A DNA stretch of 5,314 bases from Bacteroidales bacterium UBA1722. Lineage in GTDB: Bacteria; Bacteroidota; Bacteroidia; Bacteroidales; UBA932. Below, piece by piece: positions 1 through 5,199 of the stretch. The notes under the pieces are model-generated. The model was given only the letters and a program-made list of their open reading frames with translations, did not search any database and was not told the origin of the DNA. The stretch spans positions 1 through 5,314 of the forward strand of contig DCIQ01000211.1 of assembly GCA_002317435.1 (NCBI GenBank), written 5' to 3'. A program made the translations under genes and the position numbers. Positions within the stretch are counted from its first letter, which is position 1. Each line of letters opens with the position of its first letter.

Positions 1-212
1 TCCTCGTCGAAGAAAAAATCCTCCTTGGAAGGATAGTCCGGCCATATGTCTTCCATACAGTCATAGGGTTCGCCGTCATCTTCAAGTTCCTGAAGGTTCT
101 CGATGACTTCCATAGGTGCGCCGGAGCGGGTGGCGTAATCGATCAGTTCATCCTTAGTTGCGGGCCAGGGGGCATCTTCCAGTTTAGATGCAAGTTCCAA
201 TGTCCAATACAT
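1..212 (-). CDS. DUF2795 family small acidic protein (3' end cut by window edge)
   Basis: The ATG at 212-210 opens a reading frame of 70 full codons that runs off the left edge without a stop. The protein begins MYWTLELASKLEDAPWPATK and continues with DELIDYATRSGAP, VIENLQELED and EDIWPDYPSKEDFFFDE. I recognise this from memory as the conserved short DUF2795 protein of Bacteroidales, normally a little over 70 residues, so only a few C-terminal residues should be missing. It is strikingly acidic: I count 21 Asp/Glu against 4 Lys/Arg in the visible part. There is no signal peptide or membrane segment, so it should be cytoplasmic. No biochemical function is known to me for the family. It has its own promoter at 290-321, inside the end of the upstream adenosyltransferase gene, so it can be expressed apart from the ABC/adenosyltransferase pair. 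The family call is firm and the function is unknown. Confidence 0.88.
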   Translation of the reverse strand, partial: MYWTLELASKLEDAPWPATKDELIDYATRSGAPMEVIENLQELEDDGEPYDCMEDIWPDYPSKEDFFFDE

Positions 213-272
213 GTTCGCTATATATTTAGAGTTAATGTTATCTGCCTGACTGAACGCACTTTATCCTAAAAT

Positions 273-288
273 GCCCTCATTTGGGGGC
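273..288 (-). other. Short GC-rich hairpin at the predicted 5' end of the DUF2795 transcript
   Basis: Plus-strand GCCCTCATTTGGGGGC folds with GCCC against GGGC at its ends. On the transcribed minus strand the inner part has one C-A mismatch and then a C-G pair, so the stem is only about 4 firm base pairs. It starts one base after the -7 box of the DUF2795 promoter, which places it at the extreme 5' end of that mRNA. Equally, it could be a weak 3' hairpin for the adenosyltransferase transcript, since ATTTTA follows on the minus strand. Which role applies, if either, cannot be told from sequence. Confidence 0.3.
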
Positions 289-289
289 G

Positions 290-321
290 CAAATATATAA
301 CATTTTTTTACGGCAACCAAA
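290..321 (-). promoter_or_regulatory. Bacteroidota-type promoter for the DUF2795 gene
   Basis: On the minus strand TTTG (321-318) is followed after 20 bases by TATATTTG (297-290), an exact match to the Bacteroidota primary-sigma pattern TTTG / about 19-21 / TAnnTTTG. Transcription should start near 283-286, giving a leader of roughly 70 bases before the ATG at 212. The -33 element lies within the last codons of the upstream adenosyltransferase gene and the -7 box just past its stop. Confidence 0.72.
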
Positions 322-841
322 AATCTTCTTTTTCTCCCGAAGATATTACGCTCAGCCTCCCCATCACAAAGAGAAGATCGCTCAGTCTGTTCAAATATTT
401 CGCTGCATAGCAGATACTTGCACGTTCATCGGAAAGAGCGGTCACACTCCTTTCAGCCCTGCGGCAGACCGTCCGGGCCACTTGGAAAACAGATGATGCG
501 ACGGGCCCTGCGGGCAATACGAATGCGGTCATCGGGGGAAGTTCCCCGCTGATGCTGTCTATCCGGGATTCGAGCCAGAGGATTTCCGACTCCTCGGGCA
601 TTTTCATCTTGTCCACATCGGATGCGGTGGCGACCCAGGCGCTCGAGAGCATCAGATCCTGCTGGATGCGCCGCAGCATCCCGTCATTTTCAGGAGATAT
701 GCTCCGCAATACACCCAGATACGATATCAGTTCGTCCATATCTCCGTAGGCACAGACACGGGCATCACTCTTGGACACCCTTTCCCCGGTAACCAGTGAG
801 GTATTTCCATGGTCTCCGCCCTTCGTGTAAATCTTACCCAT
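308..841 (-). CDS. PduO-type cob(I)alamin adenosyltransferase (ATP:corrinoid adenosyltransferase)
   Basis: A cytoplasmic enzyme of 177 residues that transfers the adenosyl group of ATP to cob(I)alamin, giving coenzyme B12. In Bacteroidales this cofactor serves methylmalonyl-CoA mutase in propionate formation (established knowledge, not shown here). The N-terminus carries the ATP-binding signature YTKGGDHGNTSL (residues 5-16). AYGDMDEL (31-38) holds the conserved Asp36, matching the Asp that salt-bridges an Arg in Lactobacillus PduO. The C-terminal helices carry FVLPAG (107-112), VARTVCRRAER (121-131, Arg123 and Arg127 being the expected functional arginines) and YLNRLSDLLFVMGR (149-162). Length is normal for the single-domain family. 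Two positions differ from the common consensus: LPAG for LPGG, and DELIS for DELNS. The ATG is 7 bases after the stop of the ABC ATPase gene with no promoter visible between them, so the two are probably co-transcribed. cobO is another name used for this activity, but that family is unrelated in fold. Confidence 0.93.
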   Translation of the reverse strand: MGKIYTKGGDHGNTSLVTGERVSKSDARVCAYGDMDELISYLGVLRSISPENDGMLRRIQQDLMLSSAWVATASDVDKMKMPEESEILWLESRIDSISGELPPMTAFVLPAGPVASSVFQVARTVCRRAERSVTALSDERASICYAAKYLNRLSDLLFVMGRLSVISSGEKEDFWLP

Positions 842-848
842 CTCCGTA

Positions 849-1559
849 TCAGATTATAGTGGGATTCTCATTAATGGTATCCGACTCCACCTTCCCGTCG
901 CGCAGACGGACTATCCTCCTCGCATATCGGGCGATATCCTCTTCGTGAGTGACCACGATTATGGTATTCCCGCCGTGCCACACCTCGTTGAACAGGCGCA
1001 TAATGTCGATGGAGGTCTTGGTGTCCAGATTGCCGGTAGGCTCATCCGCCAGAATAATCGAAGGATTGTTTATCATGGCTCGCGCCAATGCCACACGCTG
1101 CCGCTGTCCGCCGGAGAGTTCATTCGGGCGGTGCGCCATACGGTTCTCAAGCCCCACCTGAGCCAGAACCTGCCCGGCCCTGGCGATACGTTCTTCCTTC
1201 CCTACTCCGCTGTAGATGAGCGGAAGGGCCACATTCTCCACCGCGGTATATCTCGGGAGAAGGTTGAATGACTGGAAAACGAAGCCTATCTCCTTGTTTC
1301 TCACTTCCGCCAACGCACTGTCATCCATCTCGCTCACATCCGTACCGTTCAGTATATACTTTCCGTCGGACGGTATATCCAGACAGCCCAGAATATTCAT
1401 CATCGTGGACTTTCCGGAGCCGGAAGGTCCCATTATCGCTACATACTCGTGCCGTCTGACCGACAGATCCACTCCGTCAAGAGCTCTGACCTGCTGGTCC
1501 CCCACCTGATAAATCTTATGGATATTCTCTATCCTGATTACTACATCTTCTGTTTCCAT
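849..1559 (-). CDS. ABC transporter ATP-binding protein, MacB/LolD type
   Basis: A 236-residue nucleotide-binding subunit that would drive an inner-membrane ABC complex of the MacB/LolD/FtsE-like class (lipoprotein release, or peptide or drug export). All motifs are intact: Walker A GPSGSGKST (44-52), Q-loop Gln96 in FVFQSFNLLP, signature LSGGQRQRVALARA (148-161), Walker B IILADEP (168-174) with catalytic Glu173, D-loop GNLD (176-179) and switch His205 in VVTHEEDIAR. NILGCLD after Walker A is typical of this subgroup. The frame is open back to an ATG at 1694, but those 45 extra residues cross the promoter region and look non-native, while METEDVVIRIENIHKIY fits the family start, so I chose the ATG at 1559. 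No permease partner is visible: the downstream neighbour is an adenosyltransferase and the upstream one is divergent folE. The substrate is therefore unknown and the partner must be encoded elsewhere. Confidence 0.93.
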   Translation of the reverse strand: METEDVVIRIENIHKIYQVGDQQVRALDGVDLSVRRHEYVAIMGPSGSGKSTMMNILGCLDIPSDGKYILNGTDVSEMDDSALAEVRNKEIGFVFQSFNLLPRYTAVENVALPLIYSGVGKEERIARAGQVLAQVGLENRMAHRPNELSGGQRQRVALARAMINNPSIILADEPTGNLDTKTSIDIMRLFNEVWHGGNTIIVVTHEEDIARYARRIVRLRDGKVESDTINENPTII

Positions 1560-1624
1560 ATTCTTGTTAACTAATCCTTCCGCATTACCTTCAGCAGATA
1601 TCTCCCCAAGTCCTGACAAGCATC

Positions 1625-1655
1625 CAAAAGTAAGAATAAATTGGCACATCCCAAA
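1625..1655 (-). promoter_or_regulatory. Promoter for the ABC ATPase / adenosyltransferase operon
   Basis: The minus strand has TTTG (1655-1652), a 19-base spacer and TACTTTTG (1632-1625), an exact match at both elements to the Bacteroidota -33/-7 pattern. The predicted start near 1619-1621 gives a leader of about 60 bases before the ATG at 1559. The match supports the shorter start for the ATPase, because the long open frame would have to be translated through this promoter. It interlocks with the folE promoter on the other strand. Confidence 0.75.
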
Positions 1656-1671
1656 GATAATCTTACTTTTG
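1640..1671 (+). promoter_or_regulatory. Promoter for folE
   Basis: ATTG (1640-1643, three of four bases of the -33 consensus TTTG) is followed after 20 bases by TACTTTTG (1664-1671), an exact -7 box. Transcription should start near 1675-1678, leaving a leader of about 15-18 bases before the ATG at 1693. Its -33 element lies between the -33 and -7 elements of the oppositely oriented ATPase promoter, so polymerase should not be able to occupy both at once. Confidence 0.72.
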
Positions 1672-1692
1672 TGGACCTTATTCGAAACGGCC

Positions 1693-2292
1693 ATGAGCTA
1701 CGCTAAAACAGAAGATTTCACACCTGAAACCACAGAACGACTGGCATACCACTATAAAGAAATCCTGCGACTGCTGGGAGAAGACCCCGAACGGGAAGGA
1801 CTGCTGAAGACACCCGAGAGAGTGGCCAAGAGCATGCAGTTTCTGACTCAGGGGTATCATCAGGACGGAGCGGAAATCATCCGGAAAGCCATATTCAGGG
1901 AGGACTACCGTCAGATGGTCATAGTAAAGGACATCGAACTGTATTCCATGTGCGAACATCACATGCTTCCGTTCTACGGAAAGGCACACGTAGCATATAT
2001 TCCGAACGGCACCATCACCGGTCTCAGCAAGATAGCACGGGTGGTGGAATGTTTCGCCCGACGGCTGCAGGTGCAGGAACGTCTCACAGTCCAGATAAGG
2101 GACTGCATCCAGAACACCTTGAATCCCCTGGGAGTGGCCGTAGTCATAGAAGCGGCACACATGTGCATGCAGATCCGGGGAGTCCAGAAGCAGAATTCAG
2201 TGACCACCACATCCGCCTTCACCGGAGCGTTCCTGAAAGACGTACGCACCAGAAATGAATTCATGAACCTCATAGGAGTCAATCTGCACTGA
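1693..2292 (+). CDS. folE: GTP cyclohydrolase I (type IA, FolE)
   Basis: A cytoplasmic zinc enzyme of 199 residues that opens GTP to 7,8-dihydroneopterin triphosphate, the first step to folate and other pterins. It normally works as a homodecamer (family knowledge). Diagnostic motifs: DPEREGLLKTPERVAKS (31-47); MCEHHMLPF (86-94), with zinc ligands Cys87 and His90 and catalytic His89; GLSKIARVVECFARRLQVQE (110-129); and AAHMCMQIRGVQK (154-166), with zinc ligand Cys158 and His156. The Cys87-Cys158 spacing of 71 equals that of E. coli Cys110-Cys181. Length is typical. The frame is open upstream to a TTG at 1564, but that extension lies over the promoter and is not FolE-like, so the ATG at 1693 is chosen. 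The gene seems monocistronic: the next gene, holA, is convergent with 12 bases between the stops. Confidence 0.97.
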   Translation: MSYAKTEDFTPETTERLAYHYKEILRLLGEDPEREGLLKTPERVAKSMQFLTQGYHQDGAEIIRKAIFREDYRQMVIVKDIELYSMCEHHMLPFYGKAHVAYIPNGTITGLSKIARVVECFARRLQVQERLTVQIRDCIQNTLNPLGVAVVIEAAHMCMQIRGVQKQNSVTTTSAFTGAFLKDVRTRNEFMNLIGVNLH

Positions 2293-2304
2293 CACCGTCC
2301 CTAT

Positions 2305-3354
2305 TCAATTCAGAATCTTGGTGACAAGTTCCAGCAGGAGTTCGCCGTCCGAGGCATCCCCGCGTTCATTGCTCTTGCTCTTGTAGTCATACTCCCGCAG
2401 AAAAGAGACCACCTGCATGGTTTTCATCAGAGGATAATTGGCGGCAGCCGCCAGATACGGCTCCGCATAGCGGTAAAAGATACCCGCCTTGGCCGCCGCA
2501 TCCTTCAGATTCGGCCTGGATGAATGCTGTTCCAGAGCATAGGCGTGAATTAGTTCCACCTTGGAAAAGAAATAGAACAGCCATCCCAGAGTCATCTGCA
2601 CGGGATACTGCTTGGGAGAGGCCCCGAAGAAATATGCTATCCTGAACGCCTTGGACGCATCCTTCCGCGCCAGTGCGGCTGTAAGCTCCATCGTGCTGAA
2701 TTCCCTGCTGACGCCCACATTCCTTTCGACATCTGACACTGTTATCAACTGTGTAGCCGAAGGAAGATTCTTCCGCATCTTATCCACTTCCATCACTATC
2801 TTCCTGAGACTCGTGCCTGCACTGTCCGCCATCAGAAGCGCGGCGTCGGGTTCTATCTTCATCCCCTGAGTCGCGACATATTCCTCGATCCACCCCGGCA
2901 TCCGTTCCAACTCCATCTTGGGGGACTCGAAAAATGCACCGGCGGAGACAGCCTTCTTATAAAAGGACGTACGCTTATCCATCGCCTTCCCGTTATAGAG
3001 AAGAACCAGCACGGTAGTCTCCGTCATATCGGAAACATATTTCTCCAATGCGTCCGTCTTCTTCAGGGACTGAGCATCCTTCACCACTATAAGCCTGCGG
3101 TTGGTCTGGGAAAACATCGGAAACTCCTGACAGAACGAGACTATGGCATCGGCACTGGTCTCGCTTCCGAAAAGGACCGTCTGGTTGAAGTCCCTGTCGG
3201 CAGGATCCATGGCATTCTCCATTATCATCCGGCACAGTTCCTCGGGCAGATACGACTCTTCCCCGGAGAGCAGATACAGAGGACGGAGACTCCCGGAAAG
3301 AATTTCTTTCCTGAGGGCATCAAATGAAAGTGATTTCGAAGGTTCCTTGGCCAT
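2305..3354 (-). CDS. holA: DNA polymerase III subunit delta (HolA)
   Basis: The clamp-loader 'wrench' subunit, which binds and opens the beta sliding clamp as part of the delta/delta'/tau(gamma) complex at replication forks. The protein has 349 residues, close to the usual 330-350. The N-terminal AAA+-like domain starts with LRPLYLLSGEESYLPEEL (23-40), a family hallmark with a degenerate nucleotide site. FPMFSQTNRRLIVVKDAQ (78-95) corresponds to the clamp-contacting loop and following strand. The middle lid region has LRKIVMEVDKM (183-193) and ITVSDVERNVGVSREFSTMEL (204-224). The C-terminal collar domain has YPVQMTLGWLFYFFSKVE (250-267). The start MAKEPSKSLSFDALRKEI fits Bacteroidales relatives. 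A -7 box lies only 4 bases upstream of the ATG, so the mRNA is probably leaderless. It is convergent with folE, and I see no terminator hairpin in the 12 bases between them. Confidence 0.95.
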   Translation of the reverse strand: MAKEPSKSLSFDALRKEILSGSLRPLYLLSGEESYLPEELCRMIMENAMDPADRDFNQTVLFGSETSADAIVSFCQEFPMFSQTNRRLIVVKDAQSLKKTDALEKYVSDMTETTVLVLLYNGKAMDKRTSFYKKAVSAGAFFESPKMELERMPGWIEEYVATQGMKIEPDAALLMADSAGTSLRKIVMEVDKMRKNLPSATQLITVSDVERNVGVSREFSTMELTAALARKDASKAFRIAYFFGASPKQYPVQMTLGWLFYFFSKVELIHAYALEQHSSRPNLKDAAAKAGIFYRYAEPYLAAAANYPLMKTMQVVSFLREYDYKSKSNERGDASDGELLLELVTKILN

Positions 3355-3358
3355 AGCA

Positions 3359-3366
3359 CAAAATTA
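3359..3366 (-). promoter_or_regulatory. -7 box of the holA promoter (predicted leaderless start)
   Basis: Minus-strand TAATTTTG (3366-3359) matches TAnnTTTG exactly and is separated from the holA ATG (3354-3352) by the four bases TGCT. I find no TTTG at the expected -33 distance, so only the -7 element is supported. With this spacing, transcription would begin at or next to the A of the ATG. Confidence 0.6.
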
Positions 3367-3388
3367 GCCTTTATTTCCATTATTTCCG

Positions 3389-3396
3389 TACTTTTG
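3389..3396 (+). promoter_or_regulatory. -7 box of the promoter for the HsdR-N-like gene and the CCA enzyme (predicted leaderless start)
   Basis: TACTTTTG (3389-3396) matches TAnnTTTG exactly, and the four bases CGAT separate it from the ATG at 3401. A poor -33 candidate, TTAG, lies at 3364-3367 with a 21-base spacer and overlaps the opposing holA -7 box. No other promoter is visible before the CCA gene, so this one likely serves both genes. Confidence 0.62.
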
Positions 3397-3400
3397 CGAT

Positions 3401-3748
3401 ATGATTTTCGACCCTCTCAGACGCAAGGATGTTCCCGATACGCCGGAAGAACGTGTCAGACAGAGTGTAATACGATGGCTCCATGAATCGGAAGGAATAT
3501 CTATGGAACTGATGACGTCCGAATATGGTTTCAAGTATAACGGCAGACAGTACAGGGCGGATATCGTGGTTTTCGACAGGAATCTCACTCCGGACACTCT
3601 GGTGGAATGCAAAGCCCCCGAGGTGCCGCTGACCGATACCGTTTTCGAACAGGCCATAAGATATAACCGTGTTCTGGATGTCCGCAGAATCATATTGTGC
3701 AACGGGAGACAAATGCGCGTCTGGGAAAAGGCTAAAGACATTAACTGA
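3401..3748 (+). CDS. Small protein with type I restriction HsdR N-terminal-like domain (PD-(D/E)xK-like fold), function unknown
   Basis: A 115-residue soluble protein. From IFDPLRRKDVPDTPEERVRQ (2-21) onward it resembles the stand-alone HSDR_N_2 proteins I know from Bacteroidales. Residues compatible with a PD-(D/E)xK nuclease core are visible: Asp54 in YRADIVVFDR (51-60), Glu69-Cys-Lys71 in VECKAP (68-73), and the downstream FEQAIRYN (82-89) with Gln84. No helicase or specificity subunit is nearby, so this is not a restriction system. It lacks the roughly 20 residues that precede IFDPLR in the Bacteroides homologues I recall. The frame upstream meets a stop at 3365-3367 with no alternative ATG, so 3401 is the only sensible start. 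It is 6 bases from the CCA nucleotidyltransferase gene and divergent from holA, suggesting a nucleic-acid housekeeping role, but that is inference and catalysis is unproven. Confidence 0.82.
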   Translation: MIFDPLRRKDVPDTPEERVRQSVIRWLHESEGISMELMTSEYGFKYNGRQYRADIVVFDRNLTPDTLVECKAPEVPLTDTVFEQAIRYNRVLDVRRIILCNGRQMRVWEKAKDIN

Positions 3749-3754
3749 CGGAAG

Positions 3755-5185
3755 ATGAATATCAGTGAAGCGGCTAAAGACAACAGGATAGGAAAAGTGA
3801 TGCCTATCCTTCTGGCTGTTCAGAAAGCAGCGGAGAATCTCGGAATAAGGGCCTTCGTCATAGGAGGATACGTCAGGGATCTGCTCATCGGCAGACCTTG
3901 TGATGATCTGGACATAGTGGCGGAAGGCAGCGGAGTGGAATTGGCGGAAGAGACAGGAAAACTGCTCAATAATGCGAAAGTGGTGGTGTTCAAACGTTTC
4001 GGCACAGCCATGCTGCGCCACAGAGGGATGGAAGTGGAATTCGTCGGAGCCAGAAAAGAATCTTACAGGGCGGATTCCCGGAAACCTGTCGTCGAAAACG
4101 GCACCCTGAGAGACGACCAGCTGAGAAGGGATTTTACCATAAACGCCCTCTCGTTCTCCCTACAGAAAGAAGATTTCGGAGAGATATATGACCCGTTCGA
4201 CGGCATTTCCGACCTGAGAAACGGGATTATCCGCACTCCCCTGGATCCCGACACCACTTACAGTGACGACCCGTTGAGAATGATAAGAGGCATCCGCTTC
4301 GCCTGCCAGCTGAATTTCCGGATAGTCCCGGAATCTCTGGCCTCGATGGAGCGCAACAGGTCGCGTCTGGGTATCCTGTCCGTGGAACGGATAACGGAGG
4401 AGATGAACAAGATAATGAGTTCACCCAAACCTTCCGTCGGACTGACACTTCTGGAAAGGACCAGCCTGCTGGGTCTCATTCTGCCTCAGGTCTCCGCACT
4501 GAAAGGGGTCGAGGAACACGACGGGAAGAGACATAAGGACAATTTCCTCCACACGATGAAAGTCCTGGACAACGTGGCGCTTCAGAGTGACAGTCTGTGG
4601 CTCCGGTGGGCCGCTCTGCTGCATGATATAGGAAAGGCTGTCACCAAGAAATACGAACCCGGGACAGGATGGACTTTCTACAGCCATAATTATGTGGGCG
4701 CCAAGATGGTGAGGAAAATAACGAATTACCTCCGGCTCCCTTTCAATGAGATGAAATATGTGGAGAAGCTGGTCGAACTGCATATGCGTCCCATCGCCCT
4801 GGTGGAAGATGAAGTCACCGACTCCGCAGTCAGGCGCCTGCTGTTCGATGCAGGAGACGACATAGATGACCTCATGATTCTGTGCGGTGCGGATATAACC
4901 TCGAAAAACGAAGATACCGTCGCCAGGCACAAGCATAATTTCGAACTGGTAAAACAGAAACTTATCGAAGTGGAGGAGAAGGACAAGGTCAGGAACTTCC
5001 AGCCTCCCGTTACCGGAGATATGATCATGTCCATCTACGGGATCCCTCCGTGCCGTGAAATAGGTGTCATTAAGGAGTATATAAAGAACTCCATCCTGGA
5101 CGGAATAATCCCTAACGAAGAAGAAGCCGCCATGTCACTGATGCGTGAGAAGGCGGCTGAACTGGGACTGAAAGAGATACGGTGA
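3755..5185 (+). CDS. CCA tRNA nucleotidyltransferase, class II, with HD domain
   Basis: A cytoplasmic enzyme of 476 residues that adds or repairs the 3' CCA of tRNA from CTP and ATP. The head domain has VIGGYVRDLLIGRPCDDLDIV (35-55), where Gly37-Gly38 bind nucleotide and Asp51/Asp53 are the metal ligands. VEFVGARKESY (94-104) and LRRDFTINAL (123-132) follow. DDPLRMIRGIRFACQLNF (171-188) is the neck region that reads the incoming base in this family. A C-terminal HD phosphohydrolase-type domain has His266 (FLHTMKV), the pair His290-Asp291 in LLHDIGKA and Asp380, so its metal site looks complete. Family knowledge links such domains to phosphatase or phosphodiesterase activity on tRNA ends, which I infer only weakly here. 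A poly(A) polymerase assignment is possible because class II enzymes are hard to separate, but CCA addition is much more likely. It follows the HsdR-N-like gene by 6 bases and is probably co-transcribed with it. Confidence 0.93.
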   Translation: MNISEAAKDNRIGKVMPILLAVQKAAENLGIRAFVIGGYVRDLLIGRPCDDLDIVAEGSGVELAEETGKLLNNAKVVVFKRFGTAMLRHRGMEVEFVGARKESYRADSRKPVVENGTLRDDQLRRDFTINALSFSLQKEDFGEIYDPFDGISDLRNGIIRTPLDPDTTYSDDPLRMIRGIRFACQLNFRIVPESLASMERNRSRLGILSVERITEEMNKIMSSPKPSVGLTLLERTSLLGLILPQVSALKGVEEHDGKRHKDNFLHTMKVLDNVALQSDSLWLRWAALLHDIGKAVTKKYEPGTGWTFYSHNYVGAKMVRKITNYLRLPFNEMKYVEKLVELHMRPIALVEDEVTDSAVRRLLFDAGDDIDDLMILCGADITSKNEDTVARHKHNFELVKQKLIEVEEKDKVRNFQPPVTGDMIMSIYGIPPCREIGVIKEYIKNSILDGIIPNEEEAAMSLMREKAAELGLKEIR

Positions 5186-5199
5186 ACTACTCTTTCAGT
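5167..5199. terminator. 10-bp hairpin between convergent genes, possible terminator for the CCA transcript
   Basis: ACTGAAAGAG (5167-5176) is the exact reverse complement of CTCTTTCAGT (5190-5199), leaving a 13-base loop that holds both stop codons (TGA 5183-5185 plus; TAG 5189-5187 minus). On the plus strand the stem is followed by TTCTTATACTT, a modest T-rich run. On the minus strand what follows is not T-rich. The stem has only 4 G-C pairs. It could end the plus transcript, but strength is uncertain. Confidence 0.5.

Larger units (their letters stand above)
1625..1671. repeat. Perfect 11-base inverted repeat spanning two divergent promoters
   Basis: CAAAAGTAAGA (1625-1635) is the exact reverse complement of TCTTACTTTTG (1661-1671), with 25 bases between them. 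Each arm contains the -7 box TACTTTTG of one divergent promoter. Eight of the 11 matching bases follow from both promoters using the same -7 sequence. The extra 3 bases could be chance or an operator half-site. Confidence 0.8.

Noticed and set aside
842..848. A Shine-Dalgarno site (GGAG) for the adenosyltransferase.
   Set aside because: On the minus strand the GGAG directly abuts the ATG with no spacer, too close to function, and Bacteroidota often lack such sites.
1564..1692. N-terminal extension of FolE from a TTG at 1564 (43 extra residues).
   Set aside because: It covers the folE promoter itself, and the residues do not resemble FolE. The ATG at 1693 gives the normal length.
1560..1694. 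N-terminal extension of the ABC ATPase back to an ATG at 1694 (45 extra residues).
   Set aside because: The extension runs across two promoters, overlaps the folE start and is unlike the family N-terminus. Met at 1559 fits.
2293..2304. A terminator between convergent folE and holA.
   Set aside because: Only 12 bases separate the stops, and I found no stem or T-run there or just beyond either stop.
3401..3748. A restriction-modification or anti-phage defence system, suggested by the HsdR N-terminal-like domain.
   Set aside because: There is no helicase/translocase part, methylase, specificity subunit or other defence gene, and the flanks are housekeeping genes.
3380..4021. A 213-codon open frame on the minus strand opposite the HsdR-N-like and CCA genes.
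   Set aside because: The opposite strand encodes two recognisable proteins, and the antisense product has no family resemblance, so it is a coding shadow. The same holds for the 171-codon frame at 4421-4936.
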